DNA of 64,000 nt from an uncultured Lachnospiraceae bacterium (GCA_910578475.1 CAJTRK010000002.1:121316-185315); one strand, 5' to 3'; counted from the first letter of the stretch, positions 9,204-18,363 are shown. Made by a program: numbers and translations. The notes: generated by a model not told the origin, from the sequence alone.

Positions 9204-10559
9204 ATGCGCCTGGATAAATTTTTATGCGATTTACAGTACGGAACAAGAAGCGGTATCAGGAAGGACATTAAAAACGGACTTGTTTCCGTCAACGGAACCG
9301 TCACCCGGAAAAATGACTTACAGATAGATGAAAACCGGGATGAAATCAAATATTGCGGTAAACGCTGCATTTACCGGAAGTATGTTTATTATATGCTGCA
9401 CAAGCCGGCCGGAACCGTTTCGGCAACGGAAGACAGACGGGAAAAAACCGTTGTTTCCCTGCTGAAAGATGCGGGCCGTAACGACCTGTTCCCGGTCGGA
9501 CGGCTGGATAAAGATACGGAAGGTCTTTTGCTGATGACGAACGACGGACCCCTTGCGCATGAACTGCTTGCGCCCGGAAAGCATGTGGAAAAGGTCTATG
9601 AATGCACGCTTGCCGCTTCCATAACCGAAGAACAGCGGCAGACGCTTGCACAGGGCGTTGATATCGGTGAAAAACGGCTGACGCTTCCTGCGAAAGTCAG
9701 CGTACTTGAAGAGAAAAAAATAGCGCTTGCCATTACGGAAGGAAAATATCATCAGGTGAAACGAATGGTAAAAGCGGTTGGCAACGAAGTGCTGTATTTA
9801 AAAAGAATCCGTATGGGGGCATTATTTCTGGACGCAAAGCTGAAACCGGGAGAATACCGGGAATTAACGGAGGAGGAAATTACGATGCTGCGAACGCATA
9901 CGCGGACTGTTCCGACATTGGATGATGTGGATGCGGTCATTTTTGACCTGGATGGGTCACTGGTCGATTCGATGTGGGTATGGCAGACGATTGATATAGA
10001 ATATCTGAACAGATTCGGTATTAAGCCGCCGCCGGATTTGCATCATTTGATTGGCGGACGCAGTTTTCATGAAACGGCGGTCTATTTCAAGGAATTATTT
10101 CAGATTCCGGATGAACCGGAACAAATCAAGGCCGACTGGAACCGGATGGCCTGGGATAAATACAGCAGAGAGGTTCCCTTAAAAAAAGGGGCCGGAGCGT
10201 TTATTACATTTTGCCGGGAAAACCGTTTAAAACTCGGCATCGCCACCAGCAATTCCAGGGAGCTTGTGGAGAATGTCATCGCCGCACACGGACTGAACGG
10301 CTCTTTTGACTGTATCATGACAAGCCGCGAAATTACCAAAGGAAAACCCGCGCCGGATATTTATCTGGCCGCCGCAGACGCGCTCGGCGTTGTGCCGGAA
10401 CGCTGTCTTGTGTTCGAAGATATCATTCCGGGCATTCAGGCCGGAAAGGCCGCAGGAATGAAAGTATGCGCCGTTTTTGACGATGCCTCCGTATCTCAGG
10501 ACGCGGAGAAAAGAGAACTGGCAGACTATTATATTCATGATTTTCAGGAATTGCTGTAA
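9204..10559 (+). CDS. RsuA-family pseudouridine synthase fused to a HAD-superfamily phosphatase
   Basis: The first ~235 residues form an S4 RNA-binding domain (MRLDKFLCDLQYGTRSGIRK) and an RsuA-type pseudouridine synthase with the catalytic Asp102 in GRLDKDTEGLLLMTNDG; RsuA makes pseudouridine 516 in 16S rRNA. From about residue 242 a complete HAD hydrolase of the beta-phosphoglucomutase type follows: nucleophile Asp248 and Asp250 in IFDLDGSLVDS, motif II ATSNS, motif III Lys in TKGKPAPD and motif IV EDIIPGIQAG. Both halves look catalytically intact, and no stop or restart lies between them. The phosphatase substrate cannot be told from sequence. A GGAGG lies 11 bases before the ATG. Confidence 0.9.
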   Translation: MRLDKFLCDLQYGTRSGIRKDIKNGLVSVNGTVTRKNDLQIDENRDEIKYCGKRCIYRKYVYYMLHKPAGTVSATEDRREKTVVSLLKDAGRNDLFPVGRLDKDTEGLLLMTNDGPLAHELLAPGKHVEKVYECTLAASITEEQRQTLAQGVDIGEKRLTLPAKVSVLEEKKIALAITEGKYHQVKRMVKAVGNEVLYLKRIRMGALFLDAKLKPGEYRELTEEEITMLRTHTRTVPTLDDVDAVIFDLDGSLVDSMWVWQTIDIEYLNRFGIKPPPDLHHLIGGRSFHETAVYFKELFQIPDEPEQIKADWNRMAWDKYSREVPLKKGAGAFITFCRENRLKLGIATSNSRELVENVIAAHGLNGSFDCIMTSREITKGKPAPDIYLAAADALGVVPERCLVFEDIIPGIQAGKAAGMKVCAVFDDASVSQDAEKRELADYYIHDFQELL

Positions 10560-10582
10560 AGAAAGGGACAGGAATCAGAAGG

Positions 10583-12514
10583 ATGGGATTTTTACCGATA
10601 TCCGACGCGGATATGAAGCGGGCCGGAATCGAACAGCTTGATTTTGTATATGTTATTGGGGATGCTTATGTGGACCATCCGTCTTTCGGGCATGCGATTA
10701 TCAGCAGACTGTTGGAAGCGCACGGTTATCGGGTCGGTATTATTTCACAGCCGGACTGGAAAGACGATGCAGGCATTACCGTACTTGGCAGGCCGAGACT
10801 CGGTTTTCTGATATCCGCCGGCAATATGGATTCGATGGTCAATCACTATTTTGTCTCCGGAAAACATCGGCCGAACGATGCCTATACGCCGGGCGGAGAA
10901 GCTTTTAAACGCCCCGATTACGCGACAATCGTTTACGGGAATCTGATTCGCAGGGTGTACAAAGACATACCCGTTATTATCGGCGGCATTGAGGCCAGCC
11001 TTCGCAGACTGGCGCATTACGATTATTGGGCCGACAAACTGAAACATTCCGTTTTGCTGGATTCCCAGGCGGATATTCTTTCCTATGGAATGGGAGAAAA
11101 ATCCATCCTTGAAATAGCGGATGCGCTGGCCGCCGGAATTGCGGTGAAAGATATCACTTTTGTAAAAGGAACGGTCTACAAGACAAGAGATATTTCCGGC
11201 ATTTACGACGGCATCATGCTTCCTTCTTTCGAATCCTTGCAGGCAAAGCCGAAAAATTATGCGGACAGTTTTGCCGTTCAGTACCAAAACACCGACCCTT
11301 TTACCGGAAAAACGCTGATTGAAGAATATCCGCACCGGGTCTATGTGGTACAGAATCCGCCGCAGGAACCGTTGACAACGGCGGAAATGGATGCGGTCTA
11401 TGAATTGCCCTACATGCGGACATACCATCCGTCCTATGAGGAAAAAGGCGGTGTTCCCGCCATTTCGGAAGTCCGTTTTTCGCTGACCAGCTGCAGAGGC
11501 TGTTTTGGCGGATGCAGTTTTTGCGCACTGACCTTTCATCAAGGCAGAATCATACAGACAAGAAGCCATGAATCGCTGCTGAAAGAAGCGGAGCTGTTTT
11601 TGAAGGAACCGGATTTTAAAGGCTACATCCATGATGTGGGCGGTCCCACAGCCAATTTCCGAAAGCCGGCCTGTGAAAAACAGCTTACAAAAGGCGTCTG
11701 CCAGAACAGACAATGCCTTTTTCCAAAACCATGCCCCAATTTGCAGGCGGACCATTCCGATTATCTGACGCTGTTACGAAAACTCCGTGCGCTGCCCGGT
11801 GTTAAAAAAGTTTTTATCCGCTCGGGAATCCGATTCGATTATCTGTTGGCGGACAAAAGCGATGCTTTTTTCAGGGAGTTGGTGGAACATCATGTCAGCG
11901 GACAGCTGAAAGTTGCGCCGGAACACATTTCCGATGCGGTACTGTCCAAAATGGGAAAACCGGAAAAAACAGTTTACGAGCAATTTGTGAAAAAGTATGG
12001 TAAAATAAATGAAAGGCTTGGCAAAAAACAGTTCCTGGTTCCCTATCTGATGTCGTCCCATCCGGGTTCGACGCTGAAAGAAGCCGTGGAACTGGCCGAA
12101 TATCTCCGGGAACTGGGGTATATGCCGGAACAGGTGCAGGATTTTTATCCGACGCCTTCCACCATATCCACAATCATGTATTATACGGGTATCGACCCGC
12201 GAAACGGAGAAACAGTCTATGTCTGTAAAAATCCGCATGAAAAACTGTTGCAGCGCGCGCTCATCCAGTATCGAAACCCTTCCAATTATGAACTGGTGCG
12301 TGAAGCGCTCATCAAAGCGGGCAGAGAAGATTTAATCGGTTTTTCCGACAAATGCCTGATACGGCCGCAGAAAAGAAACCGCCAGAATGAATCCGGCTCC
12401 GGACGGACGGGAGCGGACAACCTGAAGTACAACGGAAAAGAACGCCGGCATCATGGGGCCGCCGAAAAAACGAAACGAAAAACAATCCGCAATGTACATA
12501 AACGAAAAAAATAG
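10583..12514 (+). CDS. YgiQ-family radical SAM protein (UPF0313)
   Basis: A 643-residue radical SAM protein. The N-terminal YgiQ domain begins MGFLPISDADMK and includes FVYVIGDAYVDHPSFGHAII, diagnostic of the family. The radical SAM cluster motif CxxxCxxC is in TSCRGCFGGCSFCALTFHQG, followed by SHESLLKEAELF, GYIHDVGGPTANFR and a cysteine-rich CQNRQCLFPKPC. HPGSTLKEAVELAEYL and a DUF3362-like tail complete it. The last ~45 residues are unusually basic and low in complexity. The reaction of this family is not established. It starts 23 bases after the fusion gene. Confidence 0.93.
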   Translation: MGFLPISDADMKRAGIEQLDFVYVIGDAYVDHPSFGHAIISRLLEAHGYRVGIISQPDWKDDAGITVLGRPRLGFLISAGNMDSMVNHYFVSGKHRPNDAYTPGGEAFKRPDYATIVYGNLIRRVYKDIPVIIGGIEASLRRLAHYDYWADKLKHSVLLDSQADILSYGMGEKSILEIADALAAGIAVKDITFVKGTVYKTRDISGIYDGIMLPSFESLQAKPKNYADSFAVQYQNTDPFTGKTLIEEYPHRVYVVQNPPQEPLTTAEMDAVYELPYMRTYHPSYEEKGGVPAISEVRFSLTSCRGCFGGCSFCALTFHQGRIIQTRSHESLLKEAELFLKEPDFKGYIHDVGGPTANFRKPACEKQLTKGVCQNRQCLFPKPCPNLQADHSDYLTLLRKLRALPGVKKVFIRSGIRFDYLLADKSDAFFRELVEHHVSGQLKVAPEHISDAVLSKMGKPEKTVYEQFVKKYGKINERLGKKQFLVPYLMSSHPGSTLKEAVELAEYLRELGYMPEQVQDFYPTPSTISTIMYYTGIDPRNGETVYVCKNPHEKLLQRALIQYRNPSNYELVREALIKAGREDLIGFSDKCLIRPQKRNRQNESGSGRTGADNLKYNGKERRHHGAAEKTKRKTIRNVHKRKK

Positions 12515-12587
12515 CGGGAAACCATTAGAAAAAGTCTGAAATAATCAGACAGGGCGTGCGATAAACTGACAGGAAAGGGGTGTATGT

Positions 12588-13370
12588 ATGAATATTGCAA
12601 TTATTACGGGAGCTTCCTCCGGTATGGGAAAAGAATTTGCGAAACAGCTGGCGGGAAGTCTGTCCAAAACGGATGAAATCTGGCTGCTTGCAAGAAGAAG
12701 AGAACCGCTTGAGAAACTGGCTCTGGAATTGACCAGAGAAGTAAAAGAAGCGGCGGAAGAGGCGGAAACACACCACGAAAAACGAATCAAGGTCAGAACC
12801 ATTTCCATCGATATTACGGATGAGAAGAAACTGTCCAGATTTGCGGAAGTACTGATGATACGAAACGCCGGCATATCGGTTCTTGTAAACTGCGCAGGCA
12901 CAGGAATATACGGGGAGTTCGAGAAACAGAGCCGGGATGAAATAACGGAAACCGTTCGTCTGAATGTGCTCGCCCTGACACAGATGACCAAATTCTGTCT
13001 TCCCTATATGAAAAAAGGAAGTAAAATTATACAGGTTGCTTCCGGTTCCGCTTTTTTGCCGCAGAAAGATTTTACTGTCTATGCGGCTTCAAAGGCATAT
13101 GTCTATTCCTTTGGCCGGGCGCTCGGAAAAGAGTTGAAAAAACAGGGTATCTCGGTAACGGTAGTCTGTCCGGGGCCTGTGGAAACGCCGTTTTTAAGTC
13201 ATGCCTATGGAAGATACGGCGAAATGAGCTTTTTCAAGAAAATGGCAACGGCAAAACCGGACAGGGTAGTCCGAAAAGCGTTAAAAGACTGTAAGCGGGG
13301 AAAAGAGGTTTCGCTTTACGGATTATCAATGAATATACTGTATGGACTGACGAGAGGACTGATTCGATGA
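12588..13370 (+). CDS. Short-chain dehydrogenase/reductase
   Basis: Classical SDR of 260 residues: Rossmann cofactor loop TGASSGMG (residues 7-14), NCAGTG, the catalytic Ser in QVASGSAF, YAASK with the catalytic Tyr and Lys, and the PG motif VCPGPVETPF. An arginine-rich segment (LLARRREPLEKL) after the second strand suggests NADPH rather than NADH. Substrate unknown; it resembles DltE/YqjQ-type enzymes in general form. GGAAAGGGG precedes the ATG. The stop overlaps the start of the next gene by 4 bases (ATGA), so the two are translationally coupled. Confidence 0.9.
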   Translation: MNIAIITGASSGMGKEFAKQLAGSLSKTDEIWLLARRREPLEKLALELTREVKEAAEEAETHHEKRIKVRTISIDITDEKKLSRFAEVLMIRNAGISVLVNCAGTGIYGEFEKQSRDEITETVRLNVLALTQMTKFCLPYMKKGSKIIQVASGSAFLPQKDFTVYAASKAYVYSFGRALGKELKKQGISVTVVCPGPVETPFLSHAYGRYGEMSFFKKMATAKPDRVVRKALKDCKRGKEVSLYGLSMNILYGLTRGLIR

Positions 13371-13936
13371 AAAGGAAAGTGCGAAAGGGCTGTTACGGTT
13401 ATCTTGCATATCAGAAAAAAACATCGTTGATACGAACGATTCTGTTTTTTGCACTGTCGCTGGCAATTTATATTATGGGTATCCTCTCCACCGGCAGTAA
13501 CAGGAATCTGCTGACCATCGTTGCGGTGCTCGGCTGTCTTCCGGCCTGCAAAAGCGCGGTCAGTACCATTATGTTCTTTCGGGCTTCCGGATGCAGCGAG
13601 ACGGCAAAGAAAAAAATAGCGGCTTACGACGATATCCTGACCGGTTTTTATGATATGTACTTTACGTCCTACAAAAAAAATTTCCCAATCAGCCACATGG
13701 TTCTGAAAGGGAATGTCGTCTGCGCCTTTACGGAAAGCGAAAAATGCGATTGTAACGCCGGAGAAAAGCATTTGGAACACATGCTCGCACAGGGCGGCTA
13801 TAAACATTTGACAATCAAAATTTTCAACAATCTCGACAAATATATAGACCGACTTGGTCAATTATTGAAATTGGATGCGGAAGAACAACGGAATCGACAG
13901 GAAATCATCCAAACATTCCATTCCATTTCGCTTTAG
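13367..13936 (+). CDS. Uncharacterised membrane protein coupled to the SDR gene
   Basis: A 189-residue protein with a basic N-terminus (MKRKVRKGCYGYL) and two closely spaced hydrophobic helices (about residues 24-40 and 46-70). A soluble C-terminal part of ~110 residues follows, with a Cys/Glu-rich patch (TESEKCDCNAGEKHLEHML) and a helix KIFNNLDKYIDRLGQLLKL. I do not recognise the family. The overlap with the SDR stop and the terminator starting inside its last codons make it the final gene of this unit. Confidence 0.78.
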   Translation: MKRKVRKGCYGYLAYQKKTSLIRTILFFALSLAIYIMGILSTGSNRNLLTIVAVLGCLPACKSAVSTIMFFRASGCSETAKKKIAAYDDILTGFYDMYFTSYKKNFPISHMVLKGNVVCAFTESEKCDCNAGEKHLEHMLAQGGYKHLTIKIFNNLDKYIDRLGQLLKLDAEEQRNRQEIIQTFHSISL

Positions 13937-13949
13937 CGAAATGTTTTTT
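13924..13949 (+). terminator. Rho-independent terminator after the SDR unit
   Basis: Perfect eight-base-pair stem CATTTCGC/GCGAAATG (13924-13931 with 13936-13943), loop TTTA, then six T. The left arm lies in the last codons of the upstream gene and the stop codon is in the loop/right arm. Confidence 0.85.
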
Positions 13950-13990
13950 GCTTTAGCGAAATGTTTTTTGCTTTGGCGAAATGTTTTAAT
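13931..13990 (+). repeat. Three tandem 20-base copies of the terminator's loop, right arm and T-run
   Basis: Units at 13931-13950, 13951-13970 and 13971-13990 each read CTTTRGCGAAATGTTTT plus three bases; the third copy carries one A-to-G change and diverges at its end. Only the first is preceded by the matching left arm, so copies two and three cannot form the same hairpin alone. A separate short inverted repeat (GCCGC-TTCC-GCGGC, 13991-14004) follows before the next gene. Confidence 0.85.
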
Positions 13991-14019
13991 GCCGCTTCCG
14001 CGGCGGAATAAGAGGAAAA

Positions 14020-15015
14020 ATGTATCAGAAAATCATTACGGAACGGGACGCCGGACAGCGGTTTGACAAATATCTGCATAAACTGCTTCCGGAGGCGGGC
14101 AGTAGCTTTTTGTACAAAATGCTGCGAAAAAAAAATATCATGTTAAATGAAAAAAAAGCCGACGGCAGCGAAAAAATTTCCTGCGGCGATGTGGTGGCCA
14201 TTTATTTTTCGGAAGAAACGCTGCAAAAATTTATGGGAAACGGAAAAGACGCCGGCCAGAACACGCCGGCCAAGGATTTTCCGATGTCGTCCGAAACAGC
14301 GCTTTGCGGCATTAGCGTTCTATACGAGAATGAACATATATTGCTTGCCGATAAACCGGCAGGTGTGCTGACGCAGAAAGCGGCCAAAGAGGATGTTTCC
14401 CTGAATGAATGGCTGACAGCGTATCTGCTGAAAACAGGCCAGATAACGCAGGAAGAGCTTCGTACGTTCCGACCGTCCGCCTGCAACAGGCTGGACCGGA
14501 ATACGAGCGGCATCGTCCTTTGTTCCAAATCCGTTTCCGGGGCACAGATGCTTTCCGAGGAATTAAAGTCGAGAGGTTTACATAAGTTTTACAGACTCTA
14601 TGTCAAGGGCATTCTGACCGGGGAACAGACAATTGAAGGGTTTCTTCGAAAAGATGAACGCAGCAATACAGTGCAGATTTCTGACGGTAAAAAGGACGAC
14701 GCTTCCTATATCCGAACGAGATATCTGCCAATCCGCCAGGAGCGGGACAAAACGTTGCTGGAGGTGGAACTGATTACCGGTAAAACCCATCAAATCCGGG
14801 CGCATCTTGCGAGCATCGGTCATCCGCTGTTAGGCGATTATAAATACGGAGACCGGCGCTTTAATGAACAGTACCGCAGAACGTATCAGGTGGAACACCA
14901 GCTCCTTCACGCGTACAAAATCGTTTTTCCGCCGCTTTGTACGCCTTTTGAAGATATCAGCGAACGGACTTTTTATGCGCCGGTTCCGAAAATATTTGAC
15001 AGCGTCAGAACGTAA
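14020..15015 (+). CDS. RluA-family 23S rRNA/tRNA pseudouridine synthase
   Basis: A 331-residue RNA pseudouridine synthase. N-terminal S4-like domain (AGQRFDKYLHKLLPEAGSSF), a linker, then the RluA catalytic domain with ILLADKPAGVLTQ, the active-site Asp in ACNRLDRNTSGIVLC, and LITGKTHQIRAHLASIGHPL near the end. The canonical HRLDRDTSG reads NRLDRNTSG here, but the catalytic aspartate is kept. Which uridine it modifies cannot be told; RluC-type is the nearest overall form. GAGGAAAAA precedes the ATG. It starts beyond the terminator, but no clear promoter is visible, so transcription may be readthrough. Confidence 0.9.
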   Translation: MYQKIITERDAGQRFDKYLHKLLPEAGSSFLYKMLRKKNIMLNEKKADGSEKISCGDVVAIYFSEETLQKFMGNGKDAGQNTPAKDFPMSSETALCGISVLYENEHILLADKPAGVLTQKAAKEDVSLNEWLTAYLLKTGQITQEELRTFRPSACNRLDRNTSGIVLCSKSVSGAQMLSEELKSRGLHKFYRLYVKGILTGEQTIEGFLRKDERSNTVQISDGKKDDASYIRTRYLPIRQERDKTLLEVELITGKTHQIRAHLASIGHPLLGDYKYGDRRFNEQYRRTYQVEHQLLHAYKIVFPPLCTPFEDISERTFYAPVPKIFDSVRT

Positions 15016-15059
15016 AGATTTGCACCGCAGACGGATAGAAAGGCATGGATGATACCGGT

Positions 15060-15596
15060 ATGGCAACTTGGAATTCCAGAGGGCTGCGCGGTTCCACTTT
15101 GGAAGATTTGATAAACCGCACCAATGAAAAATATTTGGAGAACGGACTTGCGCTCATTCAGAAGATTCCGACTCCAATCACGCCGATTACTATCGATAAG
15201 CAGAGCAGACACATCACGCTCGCTTATTTTGAGCAGAAAAGTACCGTCGATTATATCGGCGCCGTACAAGGCATTCCGGTATGTTTTGACGCCAAAGAAT
15301 GTGCCGTGGATACGTTTGCACTCCAGAATATTCACGAACATCAGGTGACTTTTATGGAACAGTTCGAGCAGCAGAAAGGTATCGCCTTTTTCCTGATTTA
15401 CTATACGCATCGGGATATTTTTTATTATCTTCCCTATGAAATGCTGCGCTTCTTCTGGGACAGGGCGAAAGAAGGCGGACGAAAGAGTTTTCGCTATGAA
15501 GAGCTGAACCCGGACTATGTTCTGCCAAAGAAACATGGCATTTTAGTGCCATATCTGGATATGCTGCAAAAGGATTTGGAAGACAGACCGGATTAA
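15060..15596 (+). CDS. recU: Holliday junction resolvase RecU
   Basis: Gram-positive endonuclease that resolves Holliday junctions in recombinational repair and chromosome segregation. The 178 residues show the RecU signature: NSRGLRGSTLEDLINRTNEK at the N-terminus, ALIQKIPTPI, the nuclease residues in STVDYIGAVQG (Asp64) and FDAKE (Asp77, Lys79), QNIHEHQVTFMEQF, and FWDRAKEGGRKSFR. These correspond to the metal-binding core of the Bacillus enzyme. ATG at 15060 starts the conserved region; the in-frame ATG at 15045 lies one base after AAAGG, too close to be the site. In many Bacillota recU pairs with ponA; here it lies between a pseudouridine synthase and an amidase. Confidence 0.93.
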   Translation: MATWNSRGLRGSTLEDLINRTNEKYLENGLALIQKIPTPITPITIDKQSRHITLAYFEQKSTVDYIGAVQGIPVCFDAKECAVDTFALQNIHEHQVTFMEQFEQQKGIAFFLIYYTHRDIFYYLPYEMLRFFWDRAKEGGRKSFRYEELNPDYVLPKKHGILVPYLDMLQKDLEDRPD

Positions 15597-15644
15597 AAGC
15601 GCATTCCAGCGTTACAGACTGATTAGAAAGGCATGGTGATTGCT

Positions 15645-16433
15645 ATGAAAAAAGACAAAAACAACAGACAAGAACAGCAAACCGTAAGCAAAAACAACAG
15701 TCGGCATATAATAAGGTTCACAGCCCTGTTTCTGGCTGCTTTTACCGTTTGGTCCAATACCGCGGTAATATGCCGGGCGGAAGAAACGAAAGCCGACGGG
15801 CCTGTTATCGTAATCGACGCGGGACATCAGGCAAAAGGGAACAGCGAGAAAGAACCGGTCGGTCCAGGCGCCAGTGAGATGAAAGCGAAGGTTGCCGGCG
15901 GTACAAGCGGATGCGTCAGCGGTCTGCACGAATATGAACTCACCCTTGCGGTCGCGTTAGAATTACAGCAGGAGCTGGAAGAACGCGGCTATACGGTATT
16001 AATGATTCGCACAGAAAATGATGTGAATTTAAGCAATGCGGAACGGGCCATTATTGCAAATGAGGCGGAAGCGGAAGCCTTTATCAGAATTCATGCAGAC
16101 GGCTCCGAAAACGCCTCCGCCAAAGGGGCAATGACCATCTGCCAGACAAAGGATAATCCCTATAATGCGGCGTTATATCCGGAAAGCCGGGCGCTGTCCG
16201 ATGCGGTGCTGGAAGGTCTTGTGGAGGAGACCGGCTGTAAAAAGAGGAAAGTCTGGGAGACCGATACGATGAGCGGCATCAACTGGTGTCAGGTTCCCGT
16301 TACCATTGTTGAAATGGGCTTTATGACAAATCCGGAAGAAGATGCACTGATGGCAACGGAAGAATATCAACAGAAAATCGCCGTTGGAATCGCTGACGGC
16401 ATCGACTCTTATTTTGCGGAAGAACAGAATTGA
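15645..16433 (+). CDS. Secreted N-acetylmuramoyl-L-alanine amidase (Amidase_3)
   Basis: Cell-wall amidase of about 262 residues. Positively charged N-terminus, hydrophobic signal segment (about residues 24-42) with a likely cleavage near CRAEE, then the Amidase_3 domain with zinc ligands His61 in IVIDAGHQ, Glu in HEYELTL and His in IRIHADGS, and the catalytic Glu in VEMGFMTN. No cell-wall binding repeats are seen, unlike many autolysins. ATG at 15645 is preferred; the in-frame ATG at 15633 is one base from AAAGG. The stop codon overlaps the -35 box of the histidine promoter. Confidence 0.9.
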   Translation: MKKDKNNRQEQQTVSKNNSRHIIRFTALFLAAFTVWSNTAVICRAEETKADGPVIVIDAGHQAKGNSEKEPVGPGASEMKAKVAGGTSGCVSGLHEYELTLAVALELQQELEERGYTVLMIRTENDVNLSNAERAIIANEAEAEAFIRIHADGSENASAKGAMTICQTKDNPYNAALYPESRALSDAVLEGLVEETGCKKRKVWETDTMSGINWCQVPVTIVEMGFMTNPEEDALMATEEYQQKIAVGIADGIDSYFAEEQN

Positions 16434-16458
16434 CAAGGATATTGTTTTCCTGTATACT
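16430..16458 (+). promoter_or_regulatory. Strong sigma-A promoter for the histidine genes
   Basis: Consensus TTGACA (16430-16435), a 17-base spacer and TATACT (16453-16458). The leader to hisZ is about 115 bases and holds small inverted repeats (TACCG/CGGTA at about 16468-16485; CTTTAA/TTAAAG at about 16498-16513). I see neither a run of His codons nor a T-box core. Confidence 0.8.
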
Positions 16459-16580
16459 ACATTTGTTTACCGTTTTGTTTCGGTAGTGAATTAGCGCTTT
16501 AAATCATTAAAGTAAGAAAATGACAATACCGCATAAAATCTTGCTGTATTATCATATGACGGAAAGGATATGGAACGGAA

Positions 16581-17726
16581 ATGAACAGAAAACTGGTACA
16601 TACACCGGAGGGTGTCAGAGACATTTACGGTGACGAAGAAGAGAAAAAACTGAGAGTGGAAAGGCTTTTGTCGGAAAAGATACACGCTTATGGATGTCGT
16701 GATATCCAGACGCCCACTTTTGAGTTTTTTGATGTATTTTCCAAAGAAGTGGGAACTACTCCCTCAAAGGAATTGTATAAGTTTTTTGACAAAGAGGGAA
16801 ACACGCTTGTGCTCCGTCCGGATTTTACGCCGTCCATCGCCCGCTGCGCCGCCAAATATTTTATGGATGAGAAAGTGCCGCTGAGGCTCTGTTATCAGGG
16901 GAATACGTTTACCAACACGTCCAATCTGCAGGGAAAGTTAAAAGAAGTCACGCAAATGGGCGTTGAACTGATAGGGGACGATTCCGTATATGCAGATGCG
17001 GAAATGCTGGCCATGATGATTGAAGCGCTTTATCATGCGGGACTGACCGATTTTCAGGTGAGCGTCGGAAATCTGGAATATTTCAAGGGTATCTGTGCGG
17101 AAGCCGGTCTGGATGAAGAAACGGAACTTACGCTCAGGGAACTGATTTCCGGTAAAAATTATTTCGGCGCGGAGGAATTACTGGAAAACAGAAACGTCAA
17201 AGAGAAAGACAAGAAAGTATTATTAAAAACAAGCGACCTGTTCGGCTCAACGGAAGCGTTGGCGGAAGCGAGAAAGGCGGTTAATAATGACCGTTCCCTG
17301 AAAGCGATTGAACGGCTGGAGCAGGTGTATAGAGTGCTTTGCGATTACGGCGTGGAAAAATATGTTTCTTTTGACCTGACCATGCTGAGTAAGTATAATT
17401 ATTATACGGGCATTATTTTCAAGGGTTATACCTATGGGGTGGGCGATACCATTGTCAAGGGAGGCAGATATGATAATCTGCTCGGCCGTTTCGGAAAAGA
17501 AGCGCCTGCCATAGGCTTTATGATAGCGGTAGACGACCTGCTTCTTGCGATGGAACGACAGAACGTTCTGACCGCCCATCATGCCAAAAGGGTACAGCTT
17601 TATTATCAGGAGAAAAATTTCAGGGAACGGCTGAAAGAAGCGCGGATGCTTAGAGCCGAAGGAAAAGCCGTGGAATTACTGCCGGAAAAAAAGCAGAAAG
17701 AAAAGGAGCCGGAGAAACATGAGTGA
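16581..17726 (+). CDS. hisZ: ATP phosphoribosyltransferase regulatory subunit HisZ
   Basis: Histidyl-tRNA-synthetase-like protein that binds and activates the short form of HisG, the first enzyme of histidine synthesis. The 381 residues show class II synthetase motifs: TPEGVRDIYGDEEEKK, LRPDFTPSIARCAAKY (motif 2-like), FDLTMLSKYNYYTGIIFKGY and VGDTIVKGGRYDNLLG. It lacks the C-terminal anticodon-binding domain of true HisRS, which, with hisG overlapping its end by 8 bases, identifies HisZ. AAAGG lies 13 bases before the ATG. Confidence 0.95.
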   Translation: MNRKLVHTPEGVRDIYGDEEEKKLRVERLLSEKIHAYGCRDIQTPTFEFFDVFSKEVGTTPSKELYKFFDKEGNTLVLRPDFTPSIARCAAKYFMDEKVPLRLCYQGNTFTNTSNLQGKLKEVTQMGVELIGDDSVYADAEMLAMMIEALYHAGLTDFQVSVGNLEYFKGICAEAGLDEETELTLRELISGKNYFGAEELLENRNVKEKDKKVLLKTSDLFGSTEALAEARKAVNNDRSLKAIERLEQVYRVLCDYGVEKYVSFDLTMLSKYNYYTGIIFKGYTYGVGDTIVKGGRYDNLLGRFGKEAPAIGFMIAVDDLLLAMERQNVLTAHHAKRVQLYYQEKNFRERLKEARMLRAEGKAVELLPEKKQKEKEPEKHE

Positions 17727-18363
17727 AGAAAGATATCTGACCTTTGCGCTTGCAAAGGGAAGGCTGGCCAATAAAACAATGGAGCTTCTGGAAGAAATCG
17801 GCATCACCTGTGAAGAAATGAAAGATAAAAGCTCCAGGAAACTGATTTTTGTCAATGAAGAGCGCAAACTGAAATTTTTCCTTGCCAAAGGCCCGGATGT
17901 TCCGACTTATGTGGAATACGGCGCGGCGGATATCGGCGTCGTCGGCAAAGACACGATTATGGAAGAAAACCGGCATGTCTATGAGGTGCTGGACCTGGGA
18001 TATGGAAAATGCCGCATGTGTATCTGCGGACCGGAAAGCGCGGGAGAACTTTTAAAACATCATGAGATGATTCGTGTGGCGAGCAAATACCCCAATATCG
18101 CCAAAGACTATTTTTATAACAAAAAACATCAGACGGTGGATATTATTAAGTTGAACGGTTCCGTAGAACTCGGGCCGATTGTAGGGCTTTCCGATGTCAT
18201 CGTTGATATCGTGGAGACCGGTTCCACGCTGAAAGAAAACGGTCTGGGGGTTTTGGAGGAAATCTGTCCTTTATCCGCGCGCATGATTGTCAATCAGGTG
18301 AGCATGCAGATGGAGCCGGAACGAATCAAAAAGCTGATTACGGATTTGAAAAACCATCTGTGA
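17719..18363 (+). CDS. hisG: ATP phosphoribosyltransferase, short form
   Basis: Catalyses ATP plus PRPP to phosphoribosyl-ATP, the committing step of histidine synthesis. The 214-residue form has FALAKGRLANKTMELL, AADIGVVGKDTI, the PRPP-binding IVDIVETGSTLKENGL, and lacks the C-terminal regulatory domain, so it needs HisZ, encoded just upstream with an 8-base overlap. Confidence 0.97.
   Translation: MSEERYLTFALAKGRLANKTMELLEEIGITCEEMKDKSSRKLIFVNEERKLKFFLAKGPDVPTYVEYGAADIGVVGKDTIMEENRHVYEVLDLGYGKCRMCICGPESAGELLKHHEMIRVASKYPNIAKDYFYNKKHQTVDIIKLNGSVELGPIVGLSDVIVDIVETGSTLKENGLGVLEEICPLSARMIVNQVSMQMEPERIKKLITDLKNHL

Noticed and set aside
16459..16580. T-box or His attenuator in the hisZ leader
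   Set aside because: Small hairpins are present, but no His codon run, no T-box core and no terminator were seen.
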